DNA from: Saprospiraceae bacterium
GTDB lineage: Bacteria; Bacteroidota; Bacteroidia; Chitinophagales; Saprospiraceae
Direction of reading: 5' to 3'
DNA length: 64,000 nucleotides
Assembly: GCA_022841745.1 (NCBI GenBank)
Contig: JALHQW010000010.1
Span: forward strand, 1 to 64,000
Positions within the stretch are counted from its first letter, which is position 1. The number at the start of each line of letters is the position of its first letter. Shown here piece after piece: positions 16,086-25,900 of this stretch. The position numbers and the translations under genes were made by a program. The notes below the pieces were generated by a model that ran no database searches, was not told where the DNA came from, and saw nothing but the letters and a program-made list of their open reading frames with translations.

Positions 16086-17675
16086 TCATTCCATTATCAA
16101 AACGAACTGTTTTTCCAGCGGGTCGAATTGCTCCAAGAGCATAGTGAAAAACGCCTCGCCATGCTTCAGGTACAAAGGCATGAAGTTCTCGTGACGCTCC
16201 TGTAGCCCTCCTCCCGGAAATAGTTTCTCCTTTAAATTTTGAAGTTGTTGAATAGCCGTTTCGTGCTTCAGTTTCTCAGCTTTCACGAGCCTCGCTTCCA
16301 GCATTTCTATGCTTTTTTCGGCTTTTGAGTGCTCTGCCCAAACGGTCTTCACCAAAGTCTGGTCAACTTTTTCCGTGCGTTCCGCAATTTTTTCAAAAAC
16401 AGCTTTCAATGCCCCGCTTTCTTCCCGCAAGGTAAATTCCGCTTCCGCATTTTTGTGAAGATAGCGCCTTACCAATTCATTGGAATCCAACCAGACTTCA
16501 TCTACTGAGACGCCTAATTTCTCCATTCGCTTCACGCTACCGCCATCCATCCACATGGCTGAGTTCCGTCTGACCAACACCGGGAAGTTCAATCCAAAAT
16601 ACTCGAATTGTGCCTTGCGCTCCAGCCAATAGGCCAGCTCACCACCGCCGCCGATATAGGCTAAGTTGGGCAAGATTTTTTCCTGGAAAATGGGCCGCAT
16701 GACTACATTGGGACTGAACCGCTCAGGATGATTGTCAATTTCGGCCTCCATTTCTTCCCTTGAAAAAACAAGGTTCGTGTTCAGCACCTTGAAGCTCCCT
16801 GCATCCAGTACAATCCGCTCCCGGAACTGTTCTCCTATGTAAAAAAAGTTGATTTCACGAGGCGTAGCCTGCGAAGGAAATCCAGCGGCTTCGAGTTGGG
16901 CAATGGTCTCATTGACCAATTTCTGAGAAGGCTGGTTGAGTATTTCCTCCTTTATTAAAGGTGCAAAAACCCGTTTCAGGTCGGCATCATTGGTGTTCAG
17001 CACGACCAAGCCGTGGTCCTTGAAAAGCTCATGGGCCAATTCATAGGCGGCATCGGCATAGCGGCTGTTTGAGGTATGGGTTCTTTCTATGAGCGCGTAC
17101 AATTCATTCGCTTGATCCGATGAACCGAGCACCGTTTTCAAATCGGCCAATACTTGGGCCAAGGATTCGGTTTTCATATTGCCCACCGGACCTGCCTCAC
17201 CGCTTTGCCACTCCAGCTTTTTCCCAAACAAATGGAGGTGGTTGACCTCCTCGAAATCATGGTCTTCCCCGCTCGTGATGAACACAGGTACGAAATTGAA
17301 TTCAGGAAAGGTCGTTGCCAATTGTTTCGCTAATGTGATGGTAGAAACTATTTTGAAGATATAGAACAATGGCCCTGTGAACAGCGAGGGTTGGTGGGCA
17401 GTCACTACCGTGAAAGTATTGGGCAATAATAGCTTCTCAATATTTCCCATAACGGAATCGCTGTTGGAGACCCTTGCCTGCTGTGCCCTCATAACCTTGA
17501 CCAAGGTCACACGGTCAACGGCCTCCTTGCCTTTATCAGCGATTGCCTGCCTGAACCCTTCAAGGCTGACCGGGTATTTGTAAAACGGGCGCAAGGCGGG
17601 ATCTTCCGCTATGTATTTTACATCCCTGTTGGCAAAAATTGGAACTTTGGAGTAGGGTAGCTTGATGATTTTCAT
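16086..17675 (-). CDS. bshC: Putative cysteine ligase BshC, bacillithiol biosynthesis
   Basis: 529 residues. Adds cysteine to glucosaminyl-malate in the last step of bacillithiol synthesis. The signature VTAHQPSLFTGPLFYIFK (related to the usual VTGQQAGLFTGPLYT) and the C-terminal coiled-coil region (about 410-480) identify the family. The ATG at 17675 is preferred to the TTG at 17696, which would touch the hscA stop. It lies directly downstream of hscA on the same strand, probably one operon. Length is normal. Confidence 0.9.
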   Translation of the reverse strand: MKIIKLPYSKVPIFANRDVKYIAEDPALRPFYKYPVSLEGFRQAIADKGKEAVDRVTLVKVMRAQQARVSNSDSVMGNIEKLLLPNTFTVVTAHQPSLFTGPLFYIFKIVSTITLAKQLATTFPEFNFVPVFITSGEDHDFEEVNHLHLFGKKLEWQSGEAGPVGNMKTESLAQVLADLKTVLGSSDQANELYALIERTHTSNSRYADAAYELAHELFKDHGLVVLNTNDADLKRVFAPLIKEEILNQPSQKLVNETIAQLEAAGFPSQATPREINFFYIGEQFRERIVLDAGSFKVLNTNLVFSREEMEAEIDNHPERFSPNVVMRPIFQEKILPNLAYIGGGGELAYWLERKAQFEYFGLNFPVLVRRNSAMWMDGGSVKRMEKLGVSVDEVWLDSNELVRRYLHKNAEAEFTLREESGALKAVFEKIAERTEKVDQTLVKTVWAEHSKAEKSIEMLEARLVKAEKLKHETAIQQLQNLKEKLFPGGGLQERHENFMPLYLKHGEAFFTMLLEQFDPLEKQFVLIME

Positions 17676-17696
17676 AGATGGAAATGCCTTTGGCAA

Positions 17697-19550
17697 TTAA
17701 ACCTTTTGGCCTTTCATGGCCTCCAGCACGACCTTGTCCATAGCCCTGTGAGCCATAGGAGCAGTGTACTCGTTCAAGGAATGTATGGCTTGATTGATTT
17801 TGTCCTTGTCAGTGCCAGCAGTGGCCGTTTTCAGTTCAGCTTGCAGTTGAAGGGTGTCTGCCAACTCTTGTTCGGAGAGGAGGTCTTGGTGCTGGGCAAC
17901 GAATTTTTCGATGGAATGCAGGATGTGGTTGGCCTCGTTCCTTGCTTCCAGCAAAGCCCTGACGCCCATGTCGGATTGGGCATTTTTGATGGAATCCAGC
18001 AGCATAATGGCCATTTCTTCTTCGCTGATGCCGTAAGTTGGTTTTATCTCAATGGCTTGTTCCAAACCAGAGCGCAGTTCCTTGGCTTTCACTTTCATGA
18101 TGCCATCCGCATTGATGATGAAATGCACCTCAATCTTTGGCAAGCCAGCCGGCATGGGCGGAATGCCCCTTAGGATGAACTCGCCTAATTTTCGGTTATG
18201 TTCCACCAAGTCCCGCTCACCTTGGTAAACGGCAATCTTCAGGTTTTTTTGGCCATCAACGGAAGTGGTGTATTGCCTGCCGACCTTGGCGGGCACTTTG
18301 GTGTTGCGTGGAATGATCGTGTCCATCAAACCGCCGACCGTTTCAATGCCCAATGACAACGGTGTTATATCGAGCAACAAGACATCTTTTTGGTTGCCAG
18401 CCAATACGTCGGCTTGTATGGCTGCGCCAAGTGCCACTACCTCATCGGGGTCAAGCGAATCATGGACTGGTTTGCCGAAGAACTCCCCAACCTTCATTTT
18501 GACGAAGGGTACCCTTGTCGAGCCACCAACCATCACGATGTGCTGGATATCGGCAATGGTCATTTTTGCATCAGTGAGGGCCTGCTTACAGCAATTAATG
18601 GTGCGAATGATAAAAGGGGCTATCAAATTTTCAAAATCTGCTTTTGAAACCTGGAACAAGTTGCCTTGGAATTGTTCTTCAAAAAAATCATTGGAGGAAA
18701 GCTGCTTTTTCGCCTTTTCAGCCAACAATCGCAGGGCCTGAAGCGCCGATTTGGATTGGTATTCAGGGTTTTCAGAGAGGTCGTAGGTAGAAATCCAGTG
18801 CTCCACCAAAGCCCTATCGAAGTCATCACCACCCAGGAAAGTGTCACCATTGGTAGAAAGCACCTCAAAAATGCCATCTTGGATTTGAAGGATGGAGATA
18901 TCGAAAGTGCCGCCGCCGAGGTCATAGACAGCGATGGTCTGGGCATCGGCGGCCCCTAAACCATACGCAAGGCTGGCAGCGGTCGGTTCATTGATGATTC
19001 TCAAAACATCAAGTCCAGCCAATTTGCCGGCATCCCTGGTGGCTTGGCGCTGCGCATCGTTGAAATAGGCCGGCACCGTTATGACGGCTTTGGAGATAGT
19101 TCTTTCAAGTTCAGCTTCAGCGTTGGATTTAAGCGATTTCAAAATCAGGGCAGATAGTTCGATGGGGGTGTAGAATTTGCCCCTAACATTAATCTTTACC
19201 AAGTTCTCTGTGCCATCGTCCAATATTTGATAGCCGAAGTGACCATCCACCGATTTTAAGTCATTATAGGACTTGCCCATCAATCTTTTGACAGAGTAGA
19301 TGGTGTTGTCAGGGTCTGAAACAAGCGATTTGTGTGCCTCCTGTCCTACAGAAACATCCCCGTGTTCATCAAAATGAACAATGGATGGCACAAGTGTCAG
19401 CTTGTTTTTTTGGTCACGTACTGCAACAGGAACGCCTTCATTAACGTAAGCCACCAAAGAGTTGGTTGTGCCGAGGTCAATTCCAACGATGATTTCATTT
19501 GGACTTTGAGCCAAACTGCCTGTTTTAAGGTCTATTGAAAATTTCGCCAT
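17697..19550 (-). CDS. hscA: Hsp70-family chaperone HscA (Fe-S cluster assembly)
   Basis: 617 residues. Hsp70 ATPase motifs are present: [14 protein letters not shown] (phosphate 1, near 23), [11 protein letters not shown] (phosphate 2) and [13 protein letters not shown] (adenosine). The leader before the first motif (SIDLKTG, then IIVGID) and the short C-terminus without the acidic DnaK tail favour HscA over DnaK. HscA with HscB transfers Fe-S clusters from IscU. Its J-protein partner HscB is encoded at 51650. Hsp70 identity is near certain; HscA versus another Hsp70 is likely but less so. Confidence 0.85.
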   Translation of the reverse strand: MAKFSIDLKTGSLAQSPNEIIVGIDLGTTNSLVAYVNEGVPVAVRDQKNKLTLVPSIVHFDEHGDVSVGQEAHKSLVSDPDNTIYSVKRLMGKSYNDLKSVDGHFGYQILDDGTENLVKINVRGKFYTPIELSALILKSLKSNAEAELERTISKAVITVPAYFNDAQRQATRDAGKLAGLDVLRIINEPTAASLAYGLGAADAQTIAVYDLGGGTFDISILQIQDGIFEVLSTNGDTFLGGDDFDRALVEHWISTYDLSENPEYQSKSALQALRLLAEKAKKQLSSNDFFEEQFQGNLFQVSKADFENLIAPFIIRTINCCKQALTDAKMTIADIQHIVMVGGSTRVPFVKMKVGEFFGKPVHDSLDPDEVVALGAAIQADVLAGNQKDVLLLDITPLSLGIETVGGLMDTIIPRNTKVPAKVGRQYTTSVDGQKNLKIAVYQGERDLVEHNRKLGEFILRGIPPMPAGLPKIEVHFIINADGIMKVKAKELRSGLEQAIEIKPTYGISEEEMAIMLLDSIKNAQSDMGVRALLEARNEANHILHSIEKFVAQHQDLLSEQELADTLQLQAELKTATAGTDKDKINQAIHSLNEYTAPMAHRAMDKVVLEAMKGQKV

Positions 19551-19891
19551 CTATGCTTGAGATTTTTGTTGATTTTTTGAGAATCCAGCTCTTTTAATCC
19601 AAACGGGCTGCAAAACTAATCAATAACAGGCAGGGTGAATAGAAGTTCTCTGACAGCAGTGGCATTGAAAAATCAAAAACAAGCAGTGAAAATTTTAGAA
19701 TTATAAAATAAAACACATAACTTTGCCAATCAATAACAAAGCTTTTATTTCTGATTTTCTACACTTTTGTATCTTACTCAACCCTATTTTTTACTAAACA
19801 TTCTAAATTTCCATACCGATTAATGTACTGCCAACCCAACTTATGTCTTATGTTGGCTTTGACAGTACATTGATGAACTTAAAAATTAGTT
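19551..19891. other. Intergenic region with candidate promoter and leader hairpin
   Basis: 341 nt between divergently transcribed hscA and the OmpA gene. It is AT-rich. A TAACTTTG -7-like element lies at 19718-19725 for the + strand gene. A hairpin at 19822-19871 (AATGTACTGCCAAC pairing with GTTGGC and CAGTACATT) would lie in the 5' leader of the OmpA transcript, 20 nt before its ATG. Confidence 0.5.
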
Positions 19892-21478
19892 ATGAAACAA
19901 GTTAGACTTCTTTTCCTTTTGATGGCATTGCCAATTTTGGCAACAGCCCAGCAAAAATGGGGTGGTGGCCTCTTTTTAGGTATGTCAAATTACTGGGGAG
20001 ACTTGGTAGAGCCAGACATAACGCTTTTTGGACAGGCTGGCCCAGCTTTTGGCATCAACATTCGCAACCAAGTCAAGCCAAGGTTTGCCATTCAAGGCAA
20101 TCTAAATTATGGAAAAATCGAAGGCGATGACGAAAACTATGATCGCAACCGTGAAAGGGGCGCTTCTTTCTCAAAGTCTTTGATTGAATTCAGTGTAACA
20201 GGTGAGTACGATTTCTTGGGTAAGCGTCGGTACAACGGCACTACTTTTACCAAGACGCTTTCTCCTTACCTCATCGCTGGTATCGGGGTCGCATTTGGAG
20301 ATCCAAAAACTAAAAAAGGCGAACCTGAATCTGAGATCAAAAAAGGTAGCGTAGCAATCCCACTTGGCATTGGGCTTCGTTACGACCTCAACAGCAAGGT
20401 ATTCCTCGCCTTGGAGTATGCAACCCGTGCCACTTTTTCTGATGATATTGATGGCATCTCTAGTACAACAGGTAACCCAGATGACAACGACTTCTATAAT
20501 TTTGGAGGCCTGAAAGTTGGGTTCATGTTTGGCGACAAGGATTCTGATGACGACGGCGTCGTTGACGAAGAAGATAGCTGTCCAACCATTGCAGGTCCTG
20601 TATCGCTTGCAGGTTGCCCAGACACAGACGGCGATGGTATTGCCGACAAGGATGACACTTGCCCTAACGACCCAGGGGAGCAGCGCATGAACGGCTGCCC
20701 CGACCGTGATGGCGACGGTGTTGCTGACAATGCTGACGATTGCCCGGATGAGGCTGGCTTGCGCCGTTTCGCAGGTTGCCCAGATACAGATGGCGACAAT
20801 ATCATTGACAAAGAAGACAATTGCCCAACCGTGGTCGGTATTGCTGCGATGAATGGCTGCCCCGACTCTGACCGTGATGGTATCACCGATGACAAGGATG
20901 CTTGCCCTAACGACCCAGGTCCAGCTGAGCAGTTAGGTTGCCCAGACACAGACAACGACGGTATTGCCGATAATGTTGACGAATGCCCGAAAGACCCGGG
21001 TGTGAAGAAATTCAATGGCTGTGCTGACACTGACAATGACAACGTGGCTGACCATAAGGACAAATGCCCAAATCTGGCAGGCCCTTCTGCTAATGAAGGT
21101 TGCCCTGAAATCAAGGCCGAAGACAAGGCAGTACTTGACCTGGCCATGAAAAATGTGCAATTCGAAACCAGTCAATCGAAACTCTTGCCTTCATCGCTTA
21201 AGGTACTTGACCAGATTGCCGAGGTCATGAAGCGCTACCCAGGCTATGGCTTGACCATTGATGGTTATACAGACAGCCAAGGCAACGATTTTGCAAACCA
21301 ACAGCTTTCTGAAAACAGGGCCAAGGCTTGTTTTGAATACCTTGCTGGGAAAGGCGTTTCAAAAGAACTCATGACTCATGCTGGTCATGGCGAAAGTGAC
21401 CCAATTGGTGACAACAATACTTCCGATGGTAGGAGGAAAAACCGCCGGGTAATTTTCAAACTTGTGAATCCTAAATAA
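19892..21478 (+). CDS. OmpA-family outer-membrane protein with thrombospondin type-3 repeats
   Basis: 528 residues. Signal peptide (1-19, ending ATAQ), an N-terminal eight-stranded-barrel-like domain (about 20-210), then a run of about seven Asp-rich repeats of the form DTDGDGIADKxDxCPN (about 215-410). The repeats are known to bind calcium and form a rigid rod. A C-terminal OmpA domain (about 420-528; TIDGYTDSQGND and NRAKACFEYL) binds peptidoglycan. The repeats alternate with NGCPD or AGCPD spacers of constant length. Likely an abundant envelope-anchoring protein. A leader hairpin precedes it and a strong terminator follows, so it is probably a single-gene transcript. Confidence 0.92.
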   Translation: MKQVRLLFLLMALPILATAQQKWGGGLFLGMSNYWGDLVEPDITLFGQAGPAFGINIRNQVKPRFAIQGNLNYGKIEGDDENYDRNRERGASFSKSLIEFSVTGEYDFLGKRRYNGTTFTKTLSPYLIAGIGVAFGDPKTKKGEPESEIKKGSVAIPLGIGLRYDLNSKVFLALEYATRATFSDDIDGISSTTGNPDDNDFYNFGGLKVGFMFGDKDSDDDGVVDEEDSCPTIAGPVSLAGCPDTDGDGIADKDDTCPNDPGEQRMNGCPDRDGDGVADNADDCPDEAGLRRFAGCPDTDGDNIIDKEDNCPTVVGIAAMNGCPDSDRDGITDDKDACPNDPGPAEQLGCPDTDNDGIADNVDECPKDPGVKKFNGCADTDNDNVADHKDKCPNLAGPSANEGCPEIKAEDKAVLDLAMKNVQFETSQSKLLPSSLKVLDQIAEVMKRYPGYGLTIDGYTDSQGNDFANQQLSENRAKACFEYLAGKGVSKELMTHAGHGESDPIGDNNTSDGRRKNRRVIFKLVNPK

Positions 21479-21505
21479 TTAGCTTTAAGCAAGGTTTTTA
21501 TAAGG

Positions 21506-21546
21506 AAAATCCTTCCACTTGAATTGGTGGAAGGATTTTTTTTTTA
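21506..21546 (+). terminator. Rho-independent terminator after the OmpA gene
   Basis: Perfect stem AAAATCCTTCCAC / GTGGAAGGATTTT with an 8-nt loop (TTGAATTG), followed by a run of T residues. Confidence 0.9.
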
Positions 21547-21710
21547 GAAGAACGGAAAATAACTGGGTTGATTTTACTTGCAAATGTATGCAATTCAGTG
21601 CCTTATAAATTTAAAGTCCATCATTTGTAATAAGTCATTCACACTGTATTCTCTAATTGTGTACTTTTAGCCAATTCCTAGTACCATTTTTTCATCAAAA
21701 TTCATTTGAA

Positions 21711-22625
21711 ATGGAAATACCATTAATGCTTCCAATCCTAATTTTTCTTGGGTTCATCATTGTGACCTCAGGGCTTTTTACCGTAAAACAACAAACCGCA
21801 GCCATTGTCCAACGCTTTGGCAAGTTCCACAGCATCCGACAGGCGGGTTTGCATTTCAAGATTCCGTTCATTGATACCATCGCCGGGCGGATCACCATGA
21901 AAATCCAGCAATTGGACGTACCTGTGGAGACCAAGACCAAGGACGACGTTTTTGTCAGTATTAAGGTCTCCGTGCAGTACCTAATTAAGCCTGAAAGCAT
22001 CTATGATGCTTTTTACAAGTTGCAAAACCCGTATGAACAGATGTCCTCTTACATCTTCGACGTGGTAAGGGCCGAGGTGCCCAAGATGAAGCTCGACGAC
22101 GTTTTTGAGCGCAAGGATGATATCGCAGTGGCCATAAAACGAGAACTGGACGAGGCCATGAACGAATACGGCTATTATATCGTGAAAGCCTTGGTTACGG
22201 ATATTGACCCTGCTGCAGCCGTGAAAGAAGCAATGAACCATATCAATGCCGCCGAACGGAAAAAAACTGCTGCCGAATACGAAGGAGAGGCCGAGAAAAT
22301 CCGCATCGTGGCAAAGGCACGAGCCGAGGCAGAGAGCAAGCGTCTGCAAGGACAGGGCATCGCCGACCAGCGCCGTGAAATCGCACGGGGCCTCGTTGAA
22401 AGTGTGGGGGTGTTAAACCAAGTGGGCATCAACTCGCAAGAAGCATCAGCTTTGATTGTGATTACACAACATTACGACACCCTCCACTCGGTTGGAGAGA
22501 ATGCCAATAGCAACCTCATCCTGTTGCCGAATGCTCCTTCTGCGGCCACCGACATGCTATCGCAAATGGTGGCATCTTTTGTTGCCACTAAACATATGAC
22601 AGAGAAGCCAAAAGAACTTAAATAG
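21711..22625 (+). CDS. SPFH/Band 7 domain membrane protein (stomatin/QmcA-like)
   Basis: 304 residues. N-terminal membrane segment (about 6-22), SPFH domain (about 25-190; VQRFGKF and GLHFKIPFID are characteristic) and a charged helical C-terminus (AERKKTAAEYEGEAEKIRIVAKA) that forms oligomers in this family. Such proteins build ring or cage scaffolds around membrane proteases. The ATG at 21711 is chosen because it gives the canonical short N-terminus; the open frame extends upstream to 21657. No NfeD-type partner is adjacent. Confidence 0.88.
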   Translation: MEIPLMLPILIFLGFIIVTSGLFTVKQQTAAIVQRFGKFHSIRQAGLHFKIPFIDTIAGRITMKIQQLDVPVETKTKDDVFVSIKVSVQYLIKPESIYDAFYKLQNPYEQMSSYIFDVVRAEVPKMKLDDVFERKDDIAVAIKRELDEAMNEYGYYIVKALVTDIDPAAAVKEAMNHINAAERKKTAAEYEGEAEKIRIVAKARAEAESKRLQGQGIADQRREIARGLVESVGVLNQVGINSQEASALIVITQHYDTLHSVGENANSNLILLPNAPSAATDMLSQMVASFVATKHMTEKPKELK

Positions 22626-22695
22626 GATCACTCCGTAGCGTAGAAATGACTTGGGTTAGCCGATGGACCTGCCGAATTAAACTGGAAAAAACTCA

Positions 22696-22731
22696 GGGAT
22701 TGAAGCCACCAGCTTCAATCCCAATTTTTTT
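22696..22731 (+). terminator. Terminator after the SPFH gene
   Basis: Stem GGGATTGAAGC / GCTTCAATCCC with a 5-nt loop, followed by AATTTTTTT. The remaining ~230 nt to the next gene show no other clear element. Confidence 0.85.
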
Positions 22732-22962
22732 CAGCCGATATTATTTCGTCTAATTCTTACACATTTCACCCACTACCGATGTGGATTCACATTGGGTTTC
22801 TATTTTTGGCCATCGAATGTAATTCCAGATGCCATTTTGCGTGCTTCGATTGGTTGTTTTAAGCATGGGGTAAGGTTGTTCAAAAAACCAGATTTCTGCC
22901 TCCTTGGAAATAAACTACCAAACTGGCTTGATTAGCTGAAAAAAGGATTTAACGTTTAAAAC

Positions 22963-25900
22963 ATGAAGTATCTCTTCACTTTCCCCTTGTTATTACTTGC
23001 CGTGGCAGCTTTTGCCCAACCTTTGAATGACGATTGTGACGGCATCGTGAACCTTGGACCTGCTCCCAGTTGCCCAACCGATGTACTTCACAACAATGTT
23101 GGAGCAACTGCATCCAATATCGGTGCGGACAATATCCCCGGATGCTGGGTGGGCGGAAACACAAACAGCGACGTCTGGTTCTCGTTTGTAGCCGTGGATA
23201 CGATTCTTGATTACCGTATCACCTTGACTGCCTGCCCTGATAACGACCTTGGACTTGGGCCAATCGCTAATCCCCAAATTGCGGTATATCGAGGCGATTG
23301 CGAGTTCGATGGCCTTCAATTGCTCTCTTGCAAAACTTCAAATAATGGGGACAATATCATTGAATTGGATTTGATAGGACTGACACCCGGCATCACCTAT
23401 TTCTTCAAGGTTAACGATTGGTCGCCTACCGGTACACCAAATTCAGGCGCATTTAAATTGTGCATCACCAAGAAACCACCAATTTTCACCATTGACGAAG
23501 GTGGCTCGACTGCTTGTAGTGGTACGCTAACAGACACTGGTGGGCCTGACGATGATTATGGCAACAACGAAAACTTTACCTATACCATCTGCCCAGACCA
23601 GCCACATAATTGCATCAACTTCACACTGGAATACTACAATATTGAGCAATCAGTCTTTTTTCAAACCACCGACCAGTTCTTGTTTTATGATGGGCCGAAT
23701 GCCCAATCACCGCTAATTGCCAACCTATCTGGCGCAGGTGACGGAGCAAACTATGGCGGGGTATGCTATTCCGTTGCTGCACAAAGCGGTTGCCTGACCA
23801 TTGTGTTTCAGTCTGATGCAACTACAAGTTTCGAAGGCTTTTTGGGCTATTGGGAATGCACTACAGAGGCTTGCCAGCCAAGTGCAGAAATATCGGTACA
23901 GACCGGGGCATCTCCGCAAGAAATTGTGGAAAGCATTGTAGGCGGCCAAACCACCATCACCATCACCAATATAGATTGTGAGGGCGGCCAATTGGGCACT
24001 TTTCAGGCGGGGCCAAATTCAGATTTGGGATTGGAAAAAGGGATGCTCCTGACCAGTGGAAGTGCGGCGAACGTGGCCAACCCCGGCGGATTTTTCACCT
24101 CGGTAGACCTTGGGTTAGATGGCGATTCTGATTTGGACTATCTATCCCTATTGGGCGGAGAAGACCTTGTTTCGGTGGATGCCTGCATCGTTGAACTGGA
24201 TGTTTTTGCGGCAACCGATGAAATCAATTTCGAATACGTGTTTGGCTCTGAAGAATACCCAATCTTCGTCAACTCTGAGTACAATGATATTTTCGCATTT
24301 TTGGTTTCAGGCCCCGGTATTGTAGGTGATCCCAGTATTGGAAACCAGCAGAACGTGGCCACCTTGCCAAATGGGGATTTCATTCAAATCAATAGCGTCA
24401 ACTACAATACCAACTGGGAATTTTACCGTGACAACCAAAATGGCCAAAGCGTTGCCTACAATGGTTTGACCTCGGATTCAATGGGCATCAAAAAGAGCCT
24501 AACTGCAAGGATTGAAACCATCCCTTGCAATACCTACCACTTGAAAATTGCCATTGCAGATAGGTCGCCAGATTTTGGAGACCCTGAATTTTTTGACAGG
24601 ATTTACGATTCTGGCGTTTTCATTTCCGACATAAAGGGAGGTTCTCCAAATTTGGGTGTTACCTACAATTCTGGTATTGATTACTTAGTTGAGTCCTGTG
24701 TCATAACCCCAGATGTTCTAAATATCAGCTTGTCAAAAGAGTTGGCAAACCCAGTTACCTACGACATCATCTTGGGTGGAACTGCCACGCAAGGACTGGA
24801 TTACTCCCTGAATTTGCCCGGCTCCGTCACCTTTGTAACTGGACAGGAGGTATTTAGTTTCGATATCATGGCAATAGCCGACTTATTGCCTGAAGGGACA
24901 GAAACCATTAACATTCAGCTAGTCAGTGATTTTGGTTGCGGAGCAACGACTGTGGCTGATTTGGAAATATTGCTGTATGACCTACTCGAAGTGGAAATTT
25001 TGGATCAAGGGCCAGATACCATCCTCGTCTGCGAAGGTGCTGGCATTCAACTGCAAGCAACAGGTGCCCAGGCCTACACTTGGCAACCTTCGAGTATTTT
25101 TTCCAATGCCAATATTTCCAATCCTACTGCCGATACCGATTCAAGCATTTGGGTTACGGTTACAGGCAACTTGGGGATTTGCAGCGACATGGATTCCATT
25201 TTCCTTCAGGTTATTGACCCAATGGTCAATATCAGCCCTACGGAGGAGACCATCTACTTGTGCACTGGTGAAAGTGTTACGTTGACTGCCGCCAACAACG
25301 TGGGCAATAGCAACCTTGAATGGTTCACTTTCTTTATTAACTTGCCTGACCCCAACAACCCCGTTCAGGCAATAACCCCTGGTCCTGGAGAGGATTTCAT
25401 CCCCTTGCAAGTTTCTGTAGAACTTGGAGGCTGCACGGCCATTGATGAAGTTACTATAATCGTTGACCCGTTCGATTTTCCTGTGGTGGCCAATGACACG
25501 ACCATTTGTGAAAACTATAGTGTCCAACTCGCATCAGACATTATAGGTGGTACTACGACTTTTAGTTGGACGCCCAGCAACAGCCTGATGCCCAGTGGCG
25601 ATGTTTCCGGCCCAATTGCTACGCCGGATGTTACGACCACCTATACACTGATTGCTTCAAGCGCCACAGGTACTTGTCAGGATACCGCTGAGGTTACAGT
25701 AACTGTTTTGCCAATTGATGTAGCGATTCAGAATCCAGACACCGTTTTCATCTGTTTGGGAGAGAGTGCTACTTTGACCAATACCAATACCACGAATAAC
25801 GTTGGGCTTACATGGTCGCCGAATTTCTTTTTGAACCAAATAAGTCCACAAGAAGTAATCGTAAATCCGCCTGTCAGCACTTGGTACTATGCCAAGCTTA

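Noticed and set aside
17697-19550. DnaK
   Set aside because: The N-terminal leader and lack of the acidic C-terminal tail fit HscA better, and an HscB partner is encoded in the window.
20494-21147. 217-codon Ser/Pro-rich antisense frame with apparent repeats
   Set aside because: The repeats are the reverse reading of the DTDGDG thrombospondin-3 repeats of the OmpA gene.
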